64,000 nucleotides of DNA from Rhodopirellula sp. SM50 (GTDB taxonomy: Bacteria; Planctomycetota; Planctomycetia; Pirellulales; Pirellulaceae): NCBI RefSeq assembly GCF_002289565.1, contig NZ_NTFY01000061.1, positions 62,001 to 126,000 on the forward strand. Direction: 5' to 3'. The notes beneath the pieces were generated by a model that saw only the letters and a program-made list of their open reading frames with translations, did not search any database and was not told where the DNA came from. Shown here in pieces: positions 39,501 through 45,997 of the stretch (positions are counted from its first letter, which is position 1; every line of letters begins with the position of its first letter). The position numbers and the translations under genes are program-made.

Positions 39501-40992
39501 TCTCGTGCTCTTCTTCGGTCGTGTCACCGATGATCGCAACGGTGATGATCTTCTCCGCTTCGCCCGCTGCGAAAGTGACTTGTCCGCTGGCTGCCGCGTA
39601 GTCAACGCCCGCGGTCGCGGAACCTGCGCTGGTCACCCAGTCGACGGTATGGGATCCAGAGAGATCCCCAAACCGTTTGACCACAAAATCGATGCCGCTC
39701 TGGCCGGCGTTACCCTCAGCCGAAGCAGAATCCTCGATCCCGATGGTGGTCGTCGTATCGGTCAGATTGGCAAAGCTCCAATTCAAGATGTCATGGTTCT
39801 GCCAGCCGCCTCCGGTCGCGGCGGTGAAGCCGACATAGGCGCTCCCCAGATCCAAGTTCAACATGCTGTCCAGGTCGAGCGGAATCGTCAGCGCGGGGCT
39901 GGCCAGGTTATCGAGAAACACTGACATCGTCCCGGGCGTGTAAGCGATTTTCGCAGTGTGAACGTTGCCGTCGTTCAGCTTGAATCCAGACGTGTCGAAC
40001 GAGCCGAGCGAGAACTCCTGCTTGGACGAGTTCCGCTCGGTCCCGCGCGTGTGAATACTGACGTGACTGTCACTCGATTCGTCCGTTCCTTGAGTGGTAT
40101 CAAATTCAACCGCCAAGGAGTTGGGGATCTGGTGGAATCCACTGTGCCCACCACCGGCACCGATGATCGTGTCTGACGTATCTTGAATCACAAAGGCAAA
40201 CGCGTCGGCGCCGCCCCCTGCGTCCGGTTCCGTCATCTGGAATTGAAATGTTGTCTCGAAGCCGACCGAAACGAACTGTTTGTCATGATGCCAGGCCGCA
40301 CCGATCCGACTCGACTCGGCCGGCGTGAGGCGTAGCCGGTCGGGCGTGGTGGCGGCGTGGCCGACAAGATTCAACTCGCTCGCATCGGAAAAATCCGCGT
40401 AGTCGATGCTCGGTGGAAACGCCGGCGTCTGAGGAACAGCGGTGATCTTCACGTTGTCGACGTTGGCGTCTTCGTTGGATCGGCTAACCTTACTGCGAAA
40501 TCGGACCAGCAGCTGTGAAGTCGTGTAGGAACTGAGATCAACCGATTCGCTGTGCCAGCTGTTTTCGGCGTCTACGTTACCGTTGAGTCGACGCACGTCG
40601 GTTTGCCAGCTTGTTCCGCCGTCGGTCGAAAGATCGAGCGACAGATATTCCCCGCCGTCAAACCCGCGTTCGATCAGCCAATCGAAGGTCAGCTCCGCCG
40701 AGCTGTACCCGCTCAGATCGATCGGCGTGCTGGTCGTCAACGTCGCGTTACTGGCCCATCCATCGATTTCCGCCGAAGAGGAACCGTCAGTCGATCGCTG
40801 TGATGACGTAAACCAGTCGTTCTGGCTGTCCTCGACCCAGTTGCCGGCCCATTGCCCGGCTTCAAAACTGTCCGCCAACAACACCTCGGCGGCCAGCAGG
40901 TGTCGTCGCTCCAGTGTTTGCAGACCGGCGGCCAGCCGGCGTCGCTGCGGTTTGCTCAATCGACGCTGTAACTTTCGGCGGGAGTGAAACAT
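33517..40992 (-). CDS. Giant lectin-like/Calx-beta/cadherin-like surface protein (2491 aa)
   Basis: The basic N-terminus ends in LQTLERRHLLAAE (24-36), an export motif related to that of the neighbouring giant protein. A jelly-roll-like domain follows (35-185). Then comes a module repeated twice: legume-lectin-like domain (195-425 and about 928-1135, with IPNSLAVEFDT), Calx-beta, NHL/streptogramin-lyase-like propeller (FGPDGNLYV) and Calx-beta. After it are five cadherin-like repeats at about 1660-2120 (YTPDANFNGSDSFTY). A beta-rich region fills 2120-2400 and a short tail ends the protein. No C-terminal anchor is recognised. The layout suggests sugar binding or adhesion at the cell surface with calcium-stabilised modules. 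It is the upstream gene of a likely two-gene operon with the 3974-residue protein. Confidence 0.9.
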   Translation of the reverse strand: MFHSRRKLQRRLSKPQRRRLAAGLQTLERRHLLAAEVLLADSFEAGQWAGNWVEDSQNDWFTSSQRSTDGSSSAEIDGWASNATLTTSTPIDLSGYSSAELTFDWLIERGFDGGEYLSLDLSTDGGTSWQTDVRRLNGNVDAENSWHSESVDLSSYTTSQLLVRFRSKVSRSNEDANVDNVKITAVPQTPAFPPSIDYADFSDASELNLVGHAATTPDRLRLTPAESSRIGAAWHHDKQFVSVGFETTFQFQMTEPDAGGGADAFAFVIQDTSDTIIGAGGGHSGFHQIPNSLAVEFDTTQGTDESSDSHVSIHTRGTERNSSKQEFSLGSFDTSGFKLNDGNVHTAKIAYTPGTMSVFLDNLASPALTIPLDLDSMLNLDLGSAYVGFTAATGGGWQNHDILNWSFANLTDTTTTIGIEDSASAEGNAGQSGIDFVVKRFGDLSGSHTVDWVTSAGSATAGVDYAAASGQVTFAAGEAEKIITVAIIGDTTEEEHETFEVDILVSQGSAAIVDGQATGTIQNDETSLSVGDAAASEGGTDFQFVETYIQSSATGLNATRSLHLSPDGFLYAGASVPPSVRKYHYDTGAFVGLVAEDVNLASSTYRGFVFGPDGDFYVADVMYERVLRFDASTGVSKGAFVTSGLGGLDTPKDLAFGSDLNLYVASANSGEVLRYQGPFAAEPGAFMGVVASAANGGLGSPDALTFGPGGNLYISDGSNDSVLRVDAVTGVVDTFVQPAAGIYDASSAGGLQFGPDRTGDGIPDLYASSYNTDSLLVFDGVDGSLAQELLPTGLGGLYRPTGFVIEPDGNLLVASIGGPDKVLRFAETSKAVFTVTLSKPSALPVSVDYTTQDQTATTANGDYTTHSGTLTFPPGVTSRTISIQTNDDGSFEFDETFKLVLSNPVSASITDTTGVGTIVNDDVVPIYPPTIDYVNFSDVSDLNLVGHATKTADNRIRLTDAGLRQGSVWHKTKQSVSTSFETQFDFVLDPNAHGLVFVIQNTRPEMLGGGAGFDGIPNSLAVEFDTKMQSNQNDPNDNHVSIQSRGLEHNSADHEFSLGTATSLSDMNDGQSHTAMIRYASGVLSVFVDDLASPILSASVDINELLDLDFGQAWVGFTSGNNRHEVLNWQFRPIVDLSTTIGIHDAEILEGDNGTQQLVFQVQRMGTAAAGIHWNTADDSAIAGSDYTAASGSIQFAAGGPDIQQVAVPILGDTSEEAFEDFFVDLSVTSGQVTVVDDRATGTILNDDAVISISDASAVEGDPGFTFTDEFVAPAIDGLWTMSRGLDVGPDGNLYVTVEQGPYPGAVLRYNADTGDFMGAFATHHELDGAKDLEFGPDGNLYVTNNRTDKILRFNGATGQFIDVFVAAGGALNVPRAIVFGTDNNLYVANANSDEILRYQGPTGQNPGQLIDVFVSAGEGGMDSPTTLTFGPDGTLYVASGAHATYNNSILRFDGATGDFIDAFDASGTSTLALVPTAGLIFGPDLNGDGIGELYASNGDGPAEVLAFDPTTGALLEKVVESGTGGLVDPKGLAFTSEGDLLVVSSGTRNILRYSGSDRAAFRATLSSPIGQTVTVDFSTTNGTATSDSDYLSASGTLTFAAGVTNQTILVSSIDDSQFELDETFQVTLDNPNGVAIADGTGVGTLIDNDPMPVNNLPVADDDAYAIAEDGVLSVPVSGVLDGDTDADNDPLTASLVSQASSGVVVLSPDGSFTYTPDANFNGSDSFTYTAFDGIGNSNVATVNLTVSAVNDAPVANSQSVSTMENTPKTVTLSGSDVEGDSLSFAVLAGPTSGNLSGTAPNLIYTPDTGFTGSDSFTFVANDGTADSATATITINVTDNNAPIANPQSIGVDEDGSVAIQLTGSDQDSDPITFQVVDAPLHGNLTGTAPNLSYTPDANYNGVDSFTFQVNDGTDDSGLATVSLTVNPINDAPTANAQSVSTSEDTQLAITLSGNDLDGDSLGYILVAGPANGTLVGSGANRTYTPDANFHGGDSFTFKVNDGQVDSPVVTVSIDVTAVNDAPVATADSHPLDQDTTLSVPAPGVLGNDVDVDGDSITAALVTTTGSGSLTLGSDGSFDYTPDPGFVGSDSFSYQVDDGSIAGNTVTVTLTVNAVSAGPNLSHGEVVNVGDSWQTVTLATSYTSMVVIATPRYNSGSGPGVVRIRDAAGSRFQVRVDNVGASAFSGGVHYVVVEEGVYDEAGFKLEAVKYSENQTSRKSGWLIDTVGYQQSYISPVVVGQVMTANDEDWSVFWASSGSRTSPPSSTALNVGKHVAEDPDTARASETIGYLVIEATQSGTIEGLPFVAGVGGDSIRGVGNGSYQYSYDAMPNAKTAVLSSAGMDGGDGGWAVLRGNNPVPATSGAISLSIDEDQLRDSERNHTTEQVAYFVIDPPIETASEASIAAPVVFNFSARTESVVSQNSKDTEGRPILQSVPQKLALAASGPTSAMLTGRIRAIDSVIAGQRESEEHLPDNLLELLAATTSLKHWKS

Positions 40993-41273
40993 CGAACACC
41001 TCCTACAAGGGAATTGGAACGCGTCGCGAGAATCTGCAGTTCAGGGACAAATACACCGCGAGCGTCGTCAACCCGCCGGAGGCCAAGAACAGCCGGCCAG
41101 AAACAATATTTTGCGGCATCGATCGAGAACCTCCGGCATCGAGCATGCCGACGTGCTTGGATCCCCAAAGCGCACCGGACCGCTGGAATGCAATGGCCCC
41201 AGGACTGATCCGGGAAAAGCGATCGAGAAAGTCACAGGAAAAAGGTCACGTTTCGTCAGATGGAGCGAAATAA

Positions 41274-41987
41274 GTGGGAGAGGCTCCCAGAATCAGTGGG
41301 CGAGTTCTAGGAAAGCAAGGCAGGCCAGCGGACGAGTGGGTGGTTTACCGTCACTTGTGGATGAAACTCCTTTCCGGCGTAGCGAACGTCCCGGAACATT
41401 CGCAGAAGTTGGTTTCGGTCGGCAAGCGGCTGATCTGGTCACTACCGGGTGATGCTCGTGGAGAGCAAGCCGAGCAAATTCTGGTACGGACGGTGGCCGC
41501 GTTGGAGGCTGCCGTGGCCAAAGCTCGCGAAAATCAACGCCTTTCTCAGACCTCGATTGGTATTGAGGAGGTCTTCGCAAATGAAGAACCTGGAGCTGAG
41601 TTCGAGTCTGATCAGGCGACGTCCGCGTTCCTGCTGGCGAAAGTTGAAAGCGCACTGCGCCAGACACAACGCGAGTTGCGGAAATATCGACCGGTTTCAA
41701 TCAGCAATCACGAGGCGACTGAATTGCTCAGCAGCTATGGCCAATACCTGGAACGCGCGGACTTCCTCCGAGCGTTAGGCGACAACGCAAACGCTATCCG
41801 CGACTACAGCGCGGCGATTGAATTGGAACCGATGCAAACGCCTCCCTATATGGAACGAGGCGGTCTTTATTCCAAGCTGGGCCGGCATCGTGAAGCAATC
41901 GCGGACTACGACCGGGCGATTGCGTTGAGGCCTGATAGTCCCGGGGGCTACCTGACTATTCAGCTTTGCGGTTTTCATGATGCATGA
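41274..41987 (+). CDS. TPR protein, probably truncated at its C-terminus
   Basis: This 237-residue frame has a GTG start with GGAG 8 bases upstream (41262-41265). Residues 1-150 are helical, without leader or recognised domain. Two TPR motifs lie at about 155-225 (GDNANAIRDYSAAIELEP and LGRHREAIADYDRAIALRP). After DSPGGYL the TPR pattern stops and nine unrelated residues precede the stop, as if the next repeats were lost through a frameshift or deletion. Downstream sequence to 42132 does not resume the pattern in an obvious way. It is therefore either a short TPR protein or a broken longer one. Partners are unknown. Confidence 0.6.
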   Translation: MGEAPRISGRVLGKQGRPADEWVVYRHLWMKLLSGVANVPEHSQKLVSVGKRLIWSLPGDARGEQAEQILVRTVAALEAAVAKARENQRLSQTSIGIEEVFANEEPGAEFESDQATSAFLLAKVESALRQTQRELRKYRPVSISNHEATELLSSYGQYLERADFLRALGDNANAIRDYSAAIELEPMQTPPYMERGGLYSKLGRHREAIADYDRAIALRPDSPGGYLTIQLCGFHDA

Positions 41988-42132
41988 GAGCAACTTGGAA
42001 ATGCGGATTAAGAAATTTCGGTAAAAATTGATCCGCATGACTGTGGGAAACCTCGCAAGTCTATAGGATGTCCCTTGGGGGGCCATGCCCCCGCCTGACA
42101 AGGTTTGCAACTTCTACTTCTACGAGGATTTC

Positions 42133-43104
42133 ATGAACCATTTGAGGAAGTTACCCACAGCAATCGCAGCATTTTGCTTGGTTGTCGCGGTGCATGCCGC
42201 CCCGGCGTTTGCCCAAACCGTCCCCTTCTACGCAGAAGGTTTTGGTACCTACAACCCGGCGGACGGCACCTACGCCGCGCCTGGTGTGGGAACGCTGCTG
42301 GGGCGTTACGACAATTTCGGAGGCGTTCAAGTGACTCCCACGGATGACCCGTTCGTATTCAACTTTGAATCGAGCGGGACCAATCTGGGAATTTCGGGTG
42401 GAGATGTTCTGGAAACAGCGTTCCAGGACGGAACGCTCACTGTGACTCCCGTCGAAGGTGAAGAAGGACTCTTTACAGCCGTTTGGGAAGCAGACGTGGT
42501 GGTTATTGGGGGTGCGGGGGTTTACGCCGATGTCGAGTCGCATCGAAAGCCCTTAAAGATCGTCGCAATCAATGAACCCTTCAGTTTCAGCGATACCGAA
42601 TGGAAGTTCGGGTGGACATTGACTGGCAAGGTAGACCTCGGCGGACCCAAAAAGGTCGTCAGACGCCCGCTTAAGATTAAGGGTGCGGGCGTCGTTTCAG
42701 AGTTGCCATCCGTTGACACTCCGTGGGGAGTCCAGGGGAATGCCAGTGGTCTAGGTCGATACACGAGTCCGCCTGTGGATTCTGCGGAAGCTAATCTCGT
42801 CTCAGTGGATTCCGATCCGCGGTTCTCGCCGCTCGAGGGACGCATTCCGTTTAGCGGAACTTCCACCTTCATCGCCGCCGACGGTTCAGAACTCTCCCTC
42901 GATTTCGAAGGCTTCATTTCGATTCTGCCCAACGGAGAGTTACGCTGGGTCGCCGACTTCACGCCAGATGTTGAGAAGTGCAACGGACGATTCAGCGATG
43001 TGGATAGCGGAAGCGTCGTGATGCTTGCGTCTTCGCCGCCGCTCGCACCGGGAGAAATTCCCTTTTCATGGTTCGGTGACGGTCACCTGATCATTTCAAA
43101 GTGA
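42133..43104 (+). CDS. Secreted beta-rich protein, unknown
   Basis: The ATG at 42133 is chosen over 42085 because GAGG lies just upstream and a signal peptide begins at once (MNHLRKLPTAIAAFCLVVAV, cleavage near AFA-QTV). The mature part of about 290 residues appears to contain two similar halves: one with GTLLGRYDNFGGVQ, the other with GLGRYTSP and STFIAADGSELSLDFEG. The second resembles the following gene's product (IFVAANGDELHATLDGS). No enzyme motif is seen. The two genes are 61 bp apart on the same strand and end at one terminator, so they form a small operon of related exported proteins. Function unknown. Confidence 0.78.
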   Translation: MNHLRKLPTAIAAFCLVVAVHAAPAFAQTVPFYAEGFGTYNPADGTYAAPGVGTLLGRYDNFGGVQVTPTDDPFVFNFESSGTNLGISGGDVLETAFQDGTLTVTPVEGEEGLFTAVWEADVVVIGGAGVYADVESHRKPLKIVAINEPFSFSDTEWKFGWTLTGKVDLGGPKKVVRRPLKIKGAGVVSELPSVDTPWGVQGNASGLGRYTSPPVDSAEANLVSVDSDPRFSPLEGRIPFSGTSTFIAADGSELSLDFEGFISILPNGELRWVADFTPDVEKCNGRFSDVDSGSVVMLASSPPLAPGEIPFSWFGDGHLIISK

Positions 43105-43165
43105 TCATTCCAGTTTCTTTACAAGACCTTTTGTTTTGACGCTTCAACTTTTGGGGATTGAAATC

Positions 43166-43675
43166 ATGGGAAACAAACTGAAACTTGGAATCGTTGTGAT
43201 GGCGGTAGCATTCTTTACCGTTACCAATTCACCACTCAATGCGCAAGGAGTGGACCGACCATTTAAGGGATTCGCAAATGCGGTGACTAACAATTTTGTG
43301 TTCGAAAACCCGGCTCCCGATTTATTCGAACCGGAAAACCCTAATGAGTTGACCATCCTTGGATATTTTGACATCCAATACGTTGGACGATCAACACACT
43401 TGGGGAAGATGACTCGTCAAGAATACGCGGTTCTCTATGAAGACGGTTCCTTTGAGGGTCTGATGATCTTTGTTGCTGCCAACGGAGACGAACTGCATGC
43501 GACATTGGATGGAAGTCTGGATTCGCTTGGACCACCAACAAACGGGTCGGGTTGCTACTATTTCTTCGGCGGGACTGGACGATTTGAAAATGCCACCGGC
43601 ATTACCTGCTTTGAGTTGTTCACGCCTGACTTCAATGATGTCTTCGTGACCTTTGACGGAGTTGTGAACTATTGA
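43166..43675 (+). CDS. Small secreted beta-rich protein, unknown
   Basis: The ATG at 43166 (after GGGG at 43153-43156) gives a signal peptide MGNKLKLGIVVMAVAFFTVT with cleavage near LNA-QGV; the product is 169 residues. The mature sequence has IQYVGRSTHLGKMTRQEYAV, FVAANGDELHATLDGS and FFGGTGRFENATG, a pattern that suggests one beta-barrel domain shared with the second half of the preceding gene's product. Two cysteines in the last third could form a disulphide. It is the last gene before the strong terminator at 43756. I do not know its role. Confidence 0.78.
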   Translation: MGNKLKLGIVVMAVAFFTVTNSPLNAQGVDRPFKGFANAVTNNFVFENPAPDLFEPENPNELTILGYFDIQYVGRSTHLGKMTRQEYAVLYEDGSFEGLMIFVAANGDELHATLDGSLDSLGPPTNGSGCYYFFGGTGRFENATGITCFELFTPDFNDVFVTFDGVVNY

Positions 43676-43755
43676 GATCGTCAGCGGGAATCAAATGAGA
43701 GTCGCCGAAGTTGATCAACTACAGTTCAGAATTTGATTAGAGACGCGGTTCCCAA

Positions 43756-43798
43756 AAGCACGCCAATCGATACGGATCGACTGGCGTGCTTCGTTTTT
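43756..43798 (+). terminator. Rho-independent terminator
   Basis: Perfect 10-bp arms AAGCACGCCA (43756-43765) and TGGCGTGCTT (43782-43791) enclose an inner 5-bp stem TCGAT/ATCGA with loop ACGG. CGTTTTT follows directly. It lies 80 bp after the stop of the small secreted protein gene and should end that operon. Confidence 0.9.
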
Positions 43799-44084
43799 GT
43801 CTCTGACACCAGCCTCAATGAGAATGACGGCAGGGGAGCGGAAAAGCAAATCGGATGTCGGACCTCTCTATTTCGGCTTGCACGAAGGATTTGTGCTTCG
43901 GCGCGTCGGTCCGGGCACCTCGGCAGGTTCACCGTTTCGGCGTAGTTTCCTCTCGATCCCGTCCGAGATTTCGCGAAGTGTGCATCGAACAAATTTCGCT
44001 ATATCGCGCTGGTCGATGCAACCGACAGCGACACCGGTTGTCAGTCTTTGTTGCTCGACTGGACAACGAACGATGGGCAAGACG

Positions 44085-44127
44085 ATGGGGGCAAAACGAT
44101 CGCAGGCGGAAATTGTTTTGCCCCCAT
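44085..44127. repeat. Strong 16-bp stem inverted repeat
   Basis: Arms ATGGGGGCAAAACGAT (44085-44100) and ATTGTTTTGCCCCCAT (44112-44127) pair at 15 of 16 positions around an 11-base loop. TTTTGCCCC-type words also occur near 6400. There is no T-run, so it is more likely a dispersed hairpin repeat than a terminator. The spacer 43799-44381 holds no supported gene. Confidence 0.75.
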
Positions 44128-44170
44128 TGTTTTGCCGTTGATCCGAGGATGGGGCAACGATCGTGCAATG

Positions 44171-44220
44171 GGACCAATAGGACGCATAGGACGTATGGGT
44201 CCCATCTGTCCTATTGGTCC
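44171..44220. repeat. Nested inverted repeat of GGACNNATA words
   Basis: Perfect arms GGACCAATAGGA (44171-44182) and TCCTATTGGTCC (44209-44220) enclose a second hairpin, ATGGGTCCCAT. The left side is itself made of near-repeats (GGACCAATA, GGACGCATA, GGACGTATG). It lies about 160 bp beyond the 3' end of the minus-strand ABC permease gene and could end that operon. Confidence 0.7.
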
Positions 44221-44381
44221 TATCGATCGCGGGAGCCTTCGGCGCATCGGTTGGACCAGTCGCCAGCTCGAACGAAATCCGCTTTAGCGCGGAGGTGTCG
44301 GCGACCGAAGCGGGTTTCGGACCGCAACTTGCAGGCTCCGGTGGCCGGCGATGGGGCGTATATCTTGGGCCTGGGAACAAG

Positions 44382-45188
44382 TCACGCGGCGTCCATCCAG
44401 CGGCGCAGCAGGGTCCGCGAGATGCCGTGGACCAGGCCGAAGAGAAACAGTCCCAACAGCGTCGAGGTGAACACGGCGGCGATCAGGGCGTCCGTTTTGA
44501 CAAAACCTTGCCAGTGCGTCATCAGCGTTCCCAAGCCGTCGTAATCGGTGCCGTTGCCGACAAAAAACTCCGCCACGATCGCGCCGATCACCGCCAGCCC
44601 GCTGCTCGTCTTTGCCCCCAAAACCAGGTAGGGCACCGCGGCGGGGATCTGTAGTCGTGCCAACTTCTTTGCCCGCCCGGCCCCGTATAGCGAAAACAGG
44701 TCCGACCACTGACGATCGATCGCCATCAGCCCCGCTGTCACGCTATTGACGATCGGGAACAGACACACGATGACCGTCACAATGACCACGGTGCGAAACT
44801 GGTATCCGCTCCAGATGATCAACAGGGGGGCGATCGCGACAATGGGCACGGTTTGCAGGAAGATCACGTAGGGAAAGAACGCCAGTCGAACACGCCGCGA
44901 CTGGGAAAACGCAACGCTGATCAGCGATCCCAGTCCGATGGCGGCCAGCAAACCGGCTGCCGCGGCCAATCCGGTCGCATACAAGGCCTTCAACAATTCC
45001 ATTCGGTTCTCCGCCGCCGCCCCCCAAACCTCCACCGGTCTGGGCAACAGCGCCGACGGCATGTCGAATCCCCAGGCGACCAGCTGCCAAATCGCGACGG
45101 CGATCACGGCGACCAATAGCGCGGGCCCCCAATGGCGCGCCGCGTCGGAGACTGGGGTTGTCCAAGAGCGTTTGGCGCCACCGCTCAT
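44382..45188 (-). CDS. ABC transporter permease, TauC/SsuC type
   Basis: This is a 268-residue inner-membrane protein with about six hydrophobic segments, starting with LLVAVIAVAIWQLVAWG. The family includes uptake systems for nitrate, sulfonate, taurine or pyrimidine precursors (BPD_transp_1). The ATG at 45188 overlaps the ATPase stop by four bases (ATGA), which suggests coupled translation; the longer frame to 45431 runs into the ATPase gene and is rejected. The EAA-like loop that contacts the ATPase is around GAGRAKKLARLQIPAAVPYL. No substrate-binding protein gene is nearby, so substrate cannot be told. Confidence 0.9.
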   Translation of the reverse strand: MSGGAKRSWTTPVSDAARHWGPALLVAVIAVAIWQLVAWGFDMPSALLPRPVEVWGAAAENRMELLKALYATGLAAAAGLLAAIGLGSLISVAFSQSRRVRLAFFPYVIFLQTVPIVAIAPLLIIWSGYQFRTVVIVTVIVCLFPIVNSVTAGLMAIDRQWSDLFSLYGAGRAKKLARLQIPAAVPYLVLGAKTSSGLAVIGAIVAEFFVGNGTDYDGLGTLMTHWQGFVKTDALIAAVFTSTLLGLFLFGLVHGISRTLLRRWMDAA

Positions 45189-45994
45189 GGCGCGTCCTCC
45201 TGCGTTCGGTCGGTCGCGGACGAGGGGCCGCGTAGCGAATCGCTGACGACGCCGAAGAACTGAGCGAACTGGGGCGTTCGCATTTGTGACGGGCTGCGCG
45301 GCCAGGCGATCGGATTGTCGATCACCGATTCCAAGATGCCGTCGCGCATGATGGCGATTCGATGCGAAAGCAAGATCGACTCGCTGATGTTGTGGGTGAC
45401 CATCACGGCGGTGAATTGTTGCTGCTGCCAAAGCGACAGCAGCAACCGGCCCAGTTCGTTACGGAGCATGTCGTCCAGGGCCGCAAAGGGTTCGTCCAAC
45501 AGCAAGATGCGGGGATGGGTCACCAGGGCTCGCGCGATCGACGCCCGCATCTGCATGCCGCCGGATAGTTCGTGCGGTCGCTTGTCGCGGGCGTCGGCCA
45601 GTTTCACTGACTCCAGCGCATGTTCGGCGGCCTCACGTCGCAGTCGGCTGGTGCCCCGTCCGATCAGCTCCAGTGGCAACAGGACGTTTTGCAGCGTGCT
45701 CGCCCACGGCAGCAGTGCGGGCTGTTGAAAGACGAAGCCGATCTGTCCTGCGCTGGCGATGGCGACCGGATCGAGTTCGACTCGGCCTTGGTTCATCGGT
45801 TGCAGGCCTGCGATCGCGCGCAGCAACGTCGTCTTGCCGCAACCGCTGGGACCGATCAGAGAAACGATTTCCCCGCTCTGGACCGTCAGCTCCACACGAT
45901 CGACCGCGACCGAGGGCGGAGCGAACTGGACCGTGACGTCGCGGCAATGGATCGAAGAGGCGGCCGGCCGATCGTTGGGCGTCATTGCGTTCAC
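45185..45994 (-). CDS. ABC transporter ATPase, TauB/SsuB type
   Basis: This is the cytoplasmic ATPase of the transporter, about 269 residues. Walker A is GPSGCGKTT (about 48-56), the Q-loop is in FVFQQPALLPW, the signature is LSGGMQMR, Walker B with catalytic E is ILLLDEPFAALDD, and the switch histidine is in VMVTHNISES. The start is a GTG at 45994 or an ATG at 45985. Only three bases separate it from the upstream oxidase gene's stop, so the three genes form an operon. FVFQQPALLPWASTLQNV is typical of the nitrate/sulfonate/taurine branch. Confidence 0.92.
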   Translation of the reverse strand: MNAMTPNDRPAASSIHCRDVTVQFAPPSVAVDRVELTVQSGEIVSLIGPSGCGKTTLLRAIAGLQPMNQGRVELDPVAIASAGQIGFVFQQPALLPWASTLQNVLLPLELIGRGTSRLRREAAEHALESVKLADARDKRPHELSGGMQMRASIARALVTHPRILLLDEPFAALDDMLRNELGRLLLSLWQQQQFTAVMVTHNISESILLSHRIAIMRDGILESVIDNPIAWPRSPSQMRTPQFAQFFGVVSDSLRGPSSATDRTQEDAP

Positions 45995-45997
45995 GCT

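Noticed and set aside
43868-44380. 170-codon minus-strand frame in the hairpin-repeat spacer
   Set aside because: It is mostly translated inverted repeats and has low-complexity sequence.
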